Below the pieces are notes generated by a model. It ran no database searches, was not told where the DNA came from, and was given only the letters and a program-made list of their open reading frames with translations. Source: Daphnia carinata (Eukaryota > Arthropoda > Branchiopoda > Diplostraca > Daphniidae). Taken from it: 64,000 bases of DNA. Made by a program: the position numbers and the translations under genes. Location of the stretch: assembly GCF_022539665.2 (NCBI RefSeq), contig NC_081334.1:3782001-3846000 (forward strand), given 5' to 3'. Below are positions 1-12,611 of this stretch, in pieces (the first letter of the stretch is position 1; the number at the start of each line of letters is the position of its first letter).

Positions 1-1371
1 AAATTGCACTCCACGATTTATCGATAAACCTTAAACATTTTTCTTCCTACACCTTGATTACGTCCTACGCACACAAAAGTATCGAACGAAAGTGGATGAA
101 TTGCTTCTCCGTTATTACTCTGACCTCTTCAATGTCAGGCTCGCTCTTTGTTGCGTAAGAAAGTGCGAGAAAAAGATATGAATGTGATCGTTACACGTAC
201 AGGCGGATAAGAAAATTCCATTCCTTTCAACAAGGAAAAAGAACATTTTTTTTTTCATTTGGAAAAGTGGTAAGGAAGACCATATTGTGGGATGCAGATA
301 GTGTCGTTTTTTCTAAATAGCTTTTTTGCTTTTATTAAAAGGTGGGCCTGGATTTGTATACTACGCACTTACATTAAAGCTTACACTAAAGCGTTGATGT
401 TTGGTGAAATGTATTTAATAATTCCAGAAGCATCCTTTCTTTTTAAGATAATTATTGTTGCATAAATGCAGGTAACAACGTGCACGCGTAAACGTTTCGT
501 ATGATTTAGTAATAGGGTCGTACGACCTATTGAGATTTAAGTCCAGGGAATTATCTAGTGGAGTAGCAAGTCAGCGTTCGCGGCTCGTGATTAAAAGTAT
601 ATAAACGATTGATTTAATAATTAAAAAAAAAATAGCTCTATATAGAGAAAATGTGTAACCAGTAATGACCTACCCCGGATGTTATATTCATTTCATGAAA
701 AACATCCTCTTGTACGCATTATAATGGTTTGGGCGCTACAGTTGCCCGTGATCGTGAAAAAAAAATATGTATTGTAACGCTATACATTATCGGCCAAAAT
801 GCAGTCAACTGCTAATGAACTACGTGCAAGTAGGTTTTTACCCTCCCGCAAAGTCCGTGATATCAAATTGCAACGTTCAATACGAGCCTGTATAGCTAGC
901 GGCAATCGACCACGTAAGGTCAAATCAACAGAATACAGATAGTCTTTCTTTCAGTTTTTGTTTCAATCAGCTTTTTTTTATAAAAAAAGAAAAAATCTGC
1001 GAACTATTCGATATTTTTTTGTCCAGCAGAGTCCATTCAAACTGGTCGAAGAAGATTTTCCACTTCGCCAGACACGTAAGCATTCAACTGGAGCCAAAAT
1101 AAAATAAAATTCTTAGTGCCTTTAAAAGAGAGAAGAAGGGAAGTTTGACGTCTCTCAGAGCGATTTACTTATCCAGAAATTCAGTTCGATCTTGCTGAAA
1201 TCAGTTAAAAATGTATGTGATGGCTATTTCGGGAACCTATAGAAGCTCACGATAAAAGCAAAGTTCACTGTTCGAATTCAACGTCAATGATTCAGTGCCC
1301 AAGTGTGAAGTCGATATTTTATGATTGAAAAATGTTGCATTTATTTTAGGAATCAGAAGACAAAAAATAAA
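1..1371. other. 5' flank and probable 5' UTR of the NPF receptor gene
   Basis: No convincing coding region was seen. The DNA is AT-rich with short poly-T and poly-A runs. A pyrimidine-rich stretch ending in TTATTTTAG at about 1341-1349 lies 23 bases before the chosen receptor ATG and could be the acceptor of an intron in the 5' UTR, so the promoter may lie further upstream or outside the window. No TATA box could be placed with confidence. Confidence 0.5.
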
Positions 1372-4300
1372 ATGGACGGTTTAACGTGGACGTCTGGATC
1401 GATGACGACGACCGATTTATTTTTGAGTGAATCTTTCCTCAACTCTACCGAAACGAACGTCTCGAACACGAACTCGTCGTTGCTGACGATTCCGGCGTTC
1501 GGTGACGTCGAGTTGGATCTCTCGCTCATCGAGCGTTTCCGCTCCAACAGTCGAGTCAACGACGGCGCCTTCTTTTGCCTCATAGCGGCCTATTGCGTCC
1601 TCATCATCTTCGGAACACTGGGCAACTCGCTCGTCGTCTTCGTCGTCGCCCGCCAACCGGCCATGAGGACGGCTCGCAACGTCTTCGTCGTCAATCTAGC
1701 CATCTCCGACTTGCTCCTCTGCCTCATCACTATGCCACTAACGGTAAGTTTAATTTTTGTTTTTTTGGGGGGGTTTATTTCTTCGGGTTATTCAGTTGAA
1801 TCTGGTCCGTTTAGTTCAACATCTTGTTTCAGCGGTTGGAGGGCCAAAACACTTGGACCCCAATCGATTGTGTATGACGTCATGTGGGCCGGAACCAAGC
1901 CAAACAAAGTGAACAAGTTTCATTCGACTTTTCCTTTTATACTGAACTTCTCTATGATTTTAGAGTTAGAATAGAAAAATATTGTGTGTAGAAGGCATTT
2001 TTCTTTTGATCCTCCTATCGTTGGGCTTCCAAACTGCGTCTTTTCATGCCCAGTTTTTATATATCAACGGTCAGTAAAATTCTCTGGTCCGGTCTTTCTT
2101 TTTTTTCATCAGAAGCCTTTAGATGACGTAGAGAGAAATGTAATAAAATCTGTTTTTGATCAAGGAACATACGTATATATTCTTGTCCGGATTAAAGCGT
2201 TCGGTTGATGTGGAATAGCTTTGATAGTATTGGTTCAAACAGAAAAGATTGTTTATAAAGTTTAAGGACGTATTTGGCATTCAGTTTGAAATGGAAGATC
2301 CGATTGCGATGAAAATAAACAATAAGGGTGAAATAGAAAAAAAAAATGACGTGTAGCAATTATATTGATCGTTATCGAGTTGGGAGATTTTCAAATCATA
2401 GCTGAAATCTTATATGCATATCAATTTACGATTATGCACGGTAGCATAATCGATTGCGACGAAATCGAGACCATTTGAATCTGTTTATAGATCGTCAATT
2501 GTTTCCTCTTATTTTGTTTGATCCCGAATTTGTAGCTCCCCCTTTTCCGATTTTTTCCTTTATAACGAAAAGAGCAGCTCCCAGTGATGTGTATAGGCTC
2601 ACAATTTTCTATCACGTTACCTCCATTCTCGAATGAACAGCAACGGCAGTCAAACTCAAATTGGGATATTGTTCCCTCATTAAAAATGAATGCTCATCAA
2701 TATTTAAAAACACCAATCGTGTGGGCAATTTGACTGTGAATAACTATAGCAGTTGCCTTGATTGCTGATTGCCTGCACGATCTCTACAGAACTATACAAA
2801 AAAATTAACGGAGCATTCATTTTTCTGATCCGTTTGTTACTCGTTTGTGTTAGCTACAAGGAAAACGAAACGAAGTGGAAAAGGCGTAGAGTCATGGTAA
2901 CATGCACTTTGATTTGTAAGATAAAAAATGTTGCACCAATTTCAGAATAGTCTAGTCACATTATTCATGTGTTTGTCGAACCATGCGTGGCGTTCTGGCT
3001 ATCGTTCATTTCTTTTTTGTTCTTGCAATGTCAAATAGTTCCTTGCCGAAAAGAAGTAAATTTTCAAAATAAGAAACTGGTAGAATCACGTCAGTCACGG
3101 TTTGGGTCTTCCAGCTGACAGATATCTTTTTCTCGTTCTCACTTGTTATCTATGGAAATGAGCCGACGTTTCCTCTTCTTTCCATCGTCTGAGTTTGTAA
3201 AAACAGATGAATAAATCTATCCTGTCAAAGTTATCTTTTTTTATTCGCTTCAGTTACTTTAAAGGCACTTCAAACTTTTCGATTAGGGGTGCAGTCATTT
3301 CTTATGTACTAGATGTGCCAAGTGTTTGCCGAAACCCTCTAGACCTAACGCTTTGAATACTACGCCCCTAATAGAATCAACTTTACGTTTACTGATTGAC
3401 GCTCATTTGTAATTCAAATGTTTTCATTCGTGAACACTGTTCACTACCGTATGTTGTAACGGAATACGTCACATTATCGGTTTAAGAGGCAATCTAAGAG
3501 ATTTTGGCCAATGATTAAGTGAACTGTCGTTTGCAAATCATGGTCGGGAACAAAGTTCTATTTAGGGCACGACTTTTTTTTTTTGCAAACTTATGGACAC
3601 GTTGGTCTGGTGTTCTAGTGGTTCGCTGTTCTGGTGGTTAGCTGTCACCAGGTTTAGGCTAAACGCGAGGCTAAGCGATAGGCTATGCGTGTAGGACGAT
3701 CTCCACCTAGGCATGCTAGCCGATAAACCACATGATGTTAAACAAATAAATTCAGATTTATAAGCAACCAATGTAGACCGATTGTGATTGTGTTCAGAGT
3801 AAAAGATTTCACGTCAAAGTAATGTCAGTAAATCTGTGCACAGTAATTAACAAATTCGCTTACGAATAAACACGTAACAGTGATCAATCCTCATTTTGAA
3901 ATATTGAATTTGGCCGACTCATAACGTACGTACATTAGTTTGTTTATCTCCTTCGTGACGTAACTGCCCTTTTGCCACCAAACCGCCCAAGGCAAATCTT
4001 GAAAAGATAAGCCTCTAAAAACTTCTAAGAAAACTGTGTAAACATTTCTACGCTAAAGTTAAAGATACTAAACCAAAATTAAACAACCATTCTATGTTTT
4101 ACAGTTGATGGAAATACGGTCGTACACTTGGCCGTTGGGCAACTCGCCCGTCTCGTGCAAAATGGTGGGCTCATTGCAGGCCGTTTCCATCTTCGTTTCG
4201 ACGCTCTCCATCACGGCCATCGCGCTCGACCGTTACCAGTTGATCGTCTACCCCACTAAGAAGAGTTTCCAGCTGACGGGCGCTTTGCTGGCCCTGGCCG

Positions 4301-5443
4301 GCATCTGGACTCTCGGCGTCGTTCTGGCTCTTCCCCTTTTTATCGTCCGCACGCTGCAGCATCACGACATCCCCATACCCAACTCGCCCATCACCTCCGT
4401 CGACTATTGCCTGGAAGAGTGGCCGAACGAGAGGGGCCGTTCCCTTTATTCCATCGGCAGCATCTTGATCCAGTACGCCTTGCCCATCATTACCGTGTCC
4501 GTGGCTCACGCGCGCATCTGCAACAAACTCCAAGTGCGGATGGCTTCCATGAGCCATCAGCAACAGCAGTCGATGCGCCAACCGCCCAGCGTCACCAACG
4601 GCCAGCAAACTCCGAACGATTCTTCTACGGCTGCCCGTGCCGTGGCCCGCGAAGAGAAACTCCGTAAAACCAATACGCTCCTAGTGGCCATCGCTATCAT
4701 TTTCACCATCTGGTAAGTGATTTGAGTTTTATTTTAAAATATTCCCGACAAGTAAATTGGATGAAATCAGCGAATTGACACGAAATGTTCACATAGTTGG
4801 TTGCCCATGAACACGTTCAACGTCGTCGTCGATACCTGGAACGTCTTTGGAGATGACACAGAAACGATGCTAATCTGCTACGCCGTCTGCCACATGGTCG
4901 GCATGTCTTCGGTAAGCCCACGTACAATTACATTTCTAATTCAAGATTCACAAAATGTAACTGTGACCAAATCAGCCGGCAAGAAGAATTAGGGAAAAGC
5001 AGTTGAATTGATTTCGTATTTTATCGTGAATGTTCCAAAACATGCAGGCCTGTGCTAATCCGCTTCTTTACGGCTGGTTGAACGATAATTTCCGTAAAGA
5101 GTTCCACAAGATTGGCACTTCTTTCATTACCAAAACGATGAAAACGAAAGCGACGACTAGCAACGCCAATCCTCCGGAGATTGCCGGCATTCACGCGGGA
5201 AGTAAGCGACTCGAAGCGACGTCCGCCGTGATCGAGAAAGACGGCCAAAAGCAATCGATTGTTGTTCCATGTCCACAAGCGACAGGTGCCACTACAGCCG
5301 TGACTATGTTACCATCGCCGACGGGTGTGTCTCATTACCGGACGGAAGTGACGGTCGTCACCCATTTGGGGGCCGAACCTCCGGCTTCCGTCTATCGGGT
5401 CAACGAGACTAATGCGTCCGTCTCTCAGGAGCAACACCTTTGA
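1372..5443 (+). CDS. NPFR: Neuropeptide F receptor (class A GPCR, NPY-receptor family)
   Basis: Four coding exons, 1372-1743, 4105-4712, 4797-4911 and 5048-5443, join in frame to 496 residues. The product is a seven-helix plasma-membrane receptor that in arthropods binds neuropeptide F and signals through G proteins in feeding and stress circuits (family knowledge). Visible hallmarks: an N-terminus with N-glycosylation sequons, TM1 with GNSLVV (about residues 60-85), NLAISDLLLCL in TM2, DRY at about 166-168, CWLP in TM6 (327-330, completed across an intron) and the NPLLYGW form of NPxxY at 369-375. The segments MPLT/LMEI, HMVGMSSACANPLLYGWL and NDNFRKEF match the insect NPF receptor as I remember it, better than the sNPF receptor. 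The ATG at 1372 was chosen because the in-frame ATG at 1321 reads through an apparent acceptor. Intron 1 is about 2.4 kb; the others are 84 and 136 bp. The C-terminal tail is Ser/Thr-rich. Confidence 0.92.
1744..4104 (+). other. Intron 1 of the NPF receptor gene
   Basis: This long intron starts with GTAAGT and ends in TTTTACAG. It holds scattered short open frames, but none has a recognisable domain. It contains oligo-T runs and a small patch of CTGGT/GGTT direct repetition near 3605-3650. I see no nested gene on either strand. Confidence 0.8.
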
Positions 5444-8400
5444 CTGACGAGTCGATTAACGATCGCTTCATTTATTTTCAATTTAATTAGCGACGATCAT
5501 TTACCAAATTCAAATTGGCTATTAAAGCACGTCTGTAAATACGCTCTTTAGCTTCTTCCAACTGTCTGATTGTCTTTTGTGTTATGCGTGTCGTTCTGTT
5601 TGATTTTCTAGAGCAACATGAACGATATATAAAAGAGCTTTGATGAGATTGTCTGCAAATTAGGTTAAGCCATTAGTCCTTCTTTTTTAAATAGTGACTC
5701 TTTTCTTGTCCATACGAATATCGACTGACAGTGGGAGGAACAAACTGTGAAGCCTAGCGATGTTGTTTGTTAGTGGACTTCTATGGTAAATAATCTAGGC
5801 TGTTGAGGATTACAGCTGAAGAGTTGAAATTGGGTATAAAAATACACGTAACGCTCTTTGTGTAGACGGGCCTCGCGTATTGCATAGTTGAGCTGTACAT
5901 ACTTGCACATTGCCCTATTTATAGAACATTTTGATTGGGAATAGAAAAATGAGAGTGATTCCAGTTTGAAAATATTACATAACTATTTAGATTGAATTTT
6001 CCGGTAAAATTAAAAATGAGCTTATCGTGTAGCATTTTGCATGGAGGGATCAGTTCTTTATCATGTTGCGATTTTGAGTTTCATACTTTCAAATGGCAAA
6101 TGTATCTGGAATGTACTCATCCGACGGATAATACACATTCTCTTGTTACAGCATTACAACTTTCTTGTATGTCGTGACATTTATGAAAAGACCGAAAAGG
6201 TTATGAGGATTTTTCAGAATCTTTTCTGTGTGGGCTTACTTAATCTGCATCTACTTTTCTTTCTTTACATTTAAATGTTAACGTAGTTCTTTTCTTTCTT
6301 GGGCTCGATAAAGTTCGTGCTGTCAGACATTTTGTATCACATTCATCGTACCATCGACCAATGCCAAACGAACACAGTGGCAGTATAGACTTTGGTTGTA
6401 ATTCATCTCGATATCAATAGCCTCGAATATCAAAGCTCGTCATACCGAACGCCATTTTCAAATACGTCTTAATACTTTATCAAAGCTCCTTTCAATTATT
6501 GGCAGCTAGTGCCGACGTGACTTTTTAACGTCAAATTCTAAAAAAAAAAATGGCAAAAGAAGAAAGACATTCCTACACACAGGTCTGCGTGTGTGTATGT
6601 GTTTAGGGAACCATCTCTGTGTGTCGATATGAGAAGGTGGCATGCAATAAAATTTTTAGAAGAACTGAGCATCGATGATTGAAGAAAAAGCTTTCAACAT
6701 TACTCTGTAAGGCCAAGGAATAAAAGCAGTTTGATAAATATGTCGTACAAAGGTGCATTCTGTACGCCATTATTTTTTCAGGATTTACGGAATATGAAAA
6801 ACTAAAAGCTGTACAAAAGAAAATGCAGACGGGTCGTTTTCGACTTGAACTTTTCTGGAATGTACATTTTTTTTTTTTTAGCCAAATATCTTATGTGACC
6901 AGATAGTGAAATTGAGGTAAAAAGACTTTTTTTCCTTTTTTTTATTGTACAAATAAATTTGCATGTGCTCGTCACAGGTTATTCACGATATATGTGCTGA
7001 AAAGTGGATTATTTACATAAAACAGGCACCATTGTGTTTTCTCGATTTGTAGACGTGTCTGAGCTCGCATGAAAGCTCGTAGCCTATACTTACAGAAGTA
7101 ATCTCGCCGCCACACAACCATCTTTAAGAGTAAATCTACTCATCTATTTGTGAATTGTAAAGCATTGTTCCAGAAGAGCTTGTAAAGGCATTAAAGGATC
7201 TACAGAGCCGAAAGTATAGTCCGTGCGTTGTGTTAAACATGTGACGCATTTTTAGAGAACGTGTCGAAAGGAAATGGAGCCCAAAGTACGTATGGAAAAT
7301 TTGTTTATGCAGGTTTCATTTTTCGTGTGTATCAACATGCAATGTGTACTTTTGTTTTGATTCCAGCATGTAATGGTGCTATGTCATGTTTAGGATTGTG
7401 AAACTGGAGAATACTTTGGGAGCGGTATAATGCAGATAAATTTGACCAATTAACATGTAGAATTAAGCTGGATGTGAATTTCTGTGCGAAAATCACAGAC
7501 TTGCGATTATGCTGTTAAAGAAGTTCATTTAAATCTGTGGAGTGTCAGACCGTAACTGAATAGTCAAGTGCCACTGATAAGAATTAACTTAATTTTTATC
7601 TCTTCTCCTTTGTGCAAGGGTACGCCGGGAATTCAATAACGCTTCGTCCCAAGCCGTGACAGTAATTAGCAGGGAACAAGGGAGAGTGAACAAGTGCAAG
7701 TTGACACTTTTTGCCCTTGACGAGGTCTTTTACGTCGCTGCAGGTAAACCGTTTCAATTTTTTATGTAAGAGCGAAAGCCATGTGTGAGACACGTTCCCG
7801 TCGAACTTAAGATAATGATTGAAAGGCAGGCATTAAAATTCAAAGGGTGTCAATATTTTCTACCTAAATTTGTCTCTTTAGTTTAACATCCAACAGAAAA
7901 AATAATGAGGAAAAAAAGAAAATGATGGAAAACCAAACAGAAGCAAATATTAATCAATACAAAGCAAGGCCTTTCCTGGCGAATGCAAATGATTTGCTCT
8001 TCAGTTCGCCAATATACAATTTTCACCATTTGGTAAATTGTCGCCTATGCTGGGTAAACTCGTGAACTCTCAACGACGACGGGTTTGTGGATGACTAATA
8101 ATCTGCACTTGTAGATCTTTTGATATGTTAAGTTGCATGTTGAACTTGAAATCGACATCTCCGCAAGAGAGAGCGAGCCCATTTAAACCCGAAGCAATAT
8201 CATTGGATTACATCCAATGATATTGATCACTGATGTTTTGTCCCCAGACAGCATACGCAAGTTCTTTACGCTGTCTGATTTTGTCGGATTTATCTCTTTT
8301 CCAATCCTGTAGGATGCATAAAAAATAGAATTTTGTTTTTTTTATGATTCCAGGTTGGTCCAACTCTGATGGTACTGGTCTTTTATTATGGCTAAAATAT

Positions 8401-11400
8401 CATTTTTTGCTAGCCAAACATCGCATTTTTCTTTTTCTAAAAAAAGAACTTAATACTGTTTCAGTTATCCACCCACTATTTTGCAACGCCATCAATATTG
8501 CTTAAGCAGAAGATACTGCGTCGTAACTTTTCGCTGCCCAAATACGTCAATTGTTTTTCTTTGTGTGATTTGATCGCCAGCTTTTGGCAACGAAAAGACT
8601 TATGGTGGGCGTTGCAGGCATGCCTCCGACATATACTACCCTTTTTCGTAGCAAATTGATTTAGCTTCGATTCGGAAATTTGTGTCGTGAAATAATTAAT
8701 GGCGTAATTGCTATTGCATCAATCGTCTCCATAAATCACTTCTCAAGGCGTAGATAGGCCAACCCTTTTTGCTGTGACCGACTGCAGCACTTAAGGAAAA
8801 AGTAAGACATCGTCGCAAGTCTTCCACCATCTTTATTCATAGACTCAATCTCGTTATCGTTTTTCCCTGGAAATTAGCAAAGAGTGTATAATGCGTGCAT
8901 GATAAAATGTAGTCGAGGAACAAATCATGCATTTATTTGTCTAATGCGTTCGCAATCTGAAGCTCAAGTCTACCATTTTCTCGAAGTGTGCGGAAATGCG
9001 ATTAGAGTTTTACGTGTCATTCAGACGTATGATCCATAACACCCAGATTCTTAATAATTAGTCTCCAGATTACGTGGATTTAATTTTGTAGGAATCTCGG
9101 GGGAACTTGGCTTCTAAATTGATTTCATCGTGATTTGCAGTTTCTTATTAAATAAAACAAATTATGTGCAGATGCTTCCTGCTATTGTCCCATCATATTT
9201 GCAACGCCGAATCGTTTTATCAAGAAATACACAACCAAATAAAGGAAAAAAAAGCTTCTTTTGCACGTTCATACATTTTTGGTCTAATAATAAGAATGGG
9301 CTTTTGTGCCACCAACTGTCTGGGCAGACGAACGCGAAGGTTTAGTACAGCTGATTAGCAGTTGATGTAACAAAGGACTTAATTGGATTTTGAACTTCGA
9401 TGGATCTTCACAATATTAATCGCTACACGTTTCCACTTCATTTGATCAAAGCCGTGAAGTAGATTAGACCTTAATCTTTTAAGTATGTAATTAACGTCAC
9501 ATCCTTATGGTTCAGTGTTTCAAAAATTTCGCTCTGTCATCTGCCACCAAAGCAAAGTTATGATGGCGGGGATACACAACTATATGCAGTCACCTTACAC
9601 GTCCTCACCGATAACAAAGATGTTTGAGTGGTGTAAAGAGAATAACAAGCACTAGCTCTGGGCCTTTTCTATTGCCTCTAGATGGAAAAAAAAACTAAGA
9701 TATAAATAACAGCAAAAAGACAATAGTTCATGTGAGCAATAAGTTACTGCAGCACTTGGCTGTGAAAAAGTATTCTAGAAAGTCGATCAAGTATGTGTGC
9801 GTGCCAAAACCGGCTGCATCTGGCGCGTAGCAGCCGACGACAATGGGACGTGGAAATGTTCCATTGGAGAGGATTAAAGGCCACCAGAATTTGGCAAGTG
9901 GGTTGACTAAATGCCAGATAATCAACAACAATTGATGCTGGGAAATAAAAAAGATTTAGCAGATAAGAACTGTACGAGTATTTTGTTTCTTTATTGTGTA
10001 AGATAGCTACAATTAACGATGCAAGAGCTGTTCGACTGATAATTTTGTTACGCATTGCTAATGGCGGGAATGTCTAGACGCTTGTCAAAATGGCAATGCA
10101 GCCGTTTCCGATCTCTGCAATTAGTCGTTATTGTTTTCTACCGTAATATAAATTGCGAATTAATTTCCCAAGTAATACGAAAATAAAATAATTCCCAGAT
10201 TTTAGCATAGCTTTCTAGTTCTCTACTTCTGACCTAGAATTTATTGCAACAGCGATCGAGATAAAGAAATCCGGCAACGTTACACGTTGCGATGTAAACA
10301 CGAACTCAATTCTTGTTGCCGGCCAACGACCAGTCACCATTTTCAACCAGTCTCACCATGCCGATGAGAAGGTAAACCCTGTGATCTCAACTATCAGGAG
10401 CATATACGACACCTTTTGTGTCGTTTCAATCCATTTGTTAGCCAGGTGAATGGTAACAAACGTTTGGACTCGGAACATCGCCTGCAACACAATCGGTAAG
10501 TCTATTCCATATGAAATGTATTTTTTTTGGAACATGCTGCCTCAGGCTTCGACACTTTTGATCAGTTGATGATGTAACACTTTGTAACTTTCCCAGATGC
10601 AAATTTCGATCAGATAGTTTGATATTGAACACAGCATAATTTCAATCAAAGACCAACTTCCACTCAGATGAAATGTAATAGATGAGCTACATATTGGTGA
10701 TTTCATTTTTCCCCGTATTAAGTTTTCAACATTTCTCATCTATTGTTTCAATTGCTTTCCTTTTTTTTGTATTTTACTCCTTCGATCTTAGTCTGACGTT
10801 CGATTTGTAAAAAGTAATTGCTATCCCACTTCGCGTGTTCTTCCCACTCACAAACACGTGGTGTTTTCCGCGTATTTCGATAACTGGGACATTTATTTCC
10901 ATCCAATTCGTTTCTCACCACTTTCAGTTCTATTGTTTTATTTATTCCCAATTAGTACATGCCGTGAAAGTGAAAGCTTATGAGAAACCCAGTGAAGCAA
11001 ATAACATTCAATCGATAGCACACCCATCCATAAGCCTGGCAATATTCGCACCGATCCATTCCAATTTGGTTAAATTTACGTCTGTTATTTGCCACAGATA
11101 CACCGGTTGCCATGTTAACAAGTTTGCTCCGCTGATTCTTCGTCACGTTTCAGACGTAACCACGGCTTTAAATCAAATGCCATTCAGCTGTCATGGTTCA
11201 ATCATGTAACACCTATGCTTTGCTTTTGTTTTCTTAAAGAGATGGTTGTTTATTCAAGCCATGAATCTTAGACAAAAAAAAAATTTCAATTTTTTATTTT
11301 AAGTCACAAAGTTGTTACATCACGAATGGAAGTCAGGATTATGCGGCTGTCTACATAGTTTTCTTTGTGAATAGAACATGTTTTTTTTGCCGTTGGGAGT

Positions 11401-12611
11401 AAAAAAAAAAAAGGAGGGCGGAGTCTCTCTGTCGTAGGTTTGCACCATGACGTTGTGTAAGAATCACTCTTTGATCTTCTTCGTGTCCATTTTGTTGATC
11501 TAGTTGCAAGTCGGCAGTACTAACCCAAGGAGAGATAAACAAAAAATCAGCAGCTCATCACACAACCGGCCCAAGTATTTTCTTACTTTCCCCCGCTTCC
11601 AAACTATCGTGGAAGCGTAATGGAGCATCGTGTCGCCGACCCCTATTGATTGCCCACGGAACAAGGCCACAGGACGTTCACTTGTGTACCGGCGAACGTA
11701 GCAGAAAACAGCTGATTCATACAAAAAGAAGGTAAAACGTTTTCTTTTTCATCTGGATTAAGTAGGAATCAAATGAACCCGGGGAGAAAAAAAAGAATCA
11801 CGATCGAGTATTAAAAGAAATGCAAAAAAACCTACCGGTGGAGGATTTTAAGTATTTCGATTTTGAATTCCATTTTTCCTTTTATTTATTTTTCCAATTT
11901 TTCTGAATGTAGTGGATTGCAAGGAAATGGGGAGGAAGAATTCAGATTAATTAGGCAACCGCCGATTTTGACTATAAGTCTGGCGCTGAATATGTGAAGG
12001 AATGTCAATACCGATGCAGCCAGAGATTCGCCCCTTTATCCTATTTGTGAATATCAATCAGTTCGACAACGAAACTTTTTGTTATGATGGAACGGCAACT
12101 GAAGCGTACAATGGAAAATCCTTTCAATAATTCTCTAATTCCTCGTGTGGCTCGATTGAAACTTCCCAATTTCATGCCTTTTCGCTAATGTCAAGGGCTG
12201 TACTATCGTCCTTTTGCAATCCGCAAATGTAATACGTGCCTCCTTTAATACTTCCGTATTGCGCTGTAGGCGCGCCACAGATCTGTCTAGTCATATTCAT
12301 AATGAGGACTGTGGCTCGTGTGAGCTTCCCAGATATCATGCCACTTCATTACTGACTGGACGTTACTGTCAAACAGACCTAAAAAGAAGAATGTTCTATT
12401 TACAGGCAAGTCTCGTGATTGGAAGCAAAGCTCTAGGTCGGGGATTAATTTGTGTACATTCATTATAGCTCTTACTCCCTCTGAGCTTAGACATCGTGAA
12501 GGATGGATGAAAACGACCTTTGGAAGATCGATAACTAATTTTTTTTCAATTAATCTTGAATAGGAAAGAAGAAAATAGTGGACACTGTAATTGAAATCGG
12601 CGAAAGAAAGA
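5444..12611. other. Gene-poor intergenic region with the receptor 3' UTR at its left end
   Basis: About 7 kb without a supportable gene. An ATTAAA polyadenylation-like hexamer at 5521-5526 follows the receptor stop, with an AATAAA at 6646-6651 as a distal option. The rest is AT-rich with short poly-T/poly-A runs; the open frames on both strands are short and show no domain. The one clear structure is the hairpin at 8195-8225. A weaker inverted repeat, CAGACAGC at 8245-8252 against GCTGTCTG at 8270-8277, lies just beyond it. Confidence 0.6.
8195..8225. repeat. Perfect 14-bp inverted repeat with 3-nt loop
   Basis: CAATATCATTGGAT (8195-8208) is followed by the trinucleotide TAC and then by its exact reverse complement (8212-8225). 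Pairing stops outside the arms. It could be the remnant of a small palindromic element, a hairpin in an unannotated RNA, or a symmetric protein-binding site. No target-site duplication or coding context identifies it. Confidence 0.85.

Noticed and set aside
4171-4608. 145-codon antisense frame opposite NPF receptor exon 2
   Set aside because: Shadow of GC-rich receptor codons; the receptor frame on + is certain.
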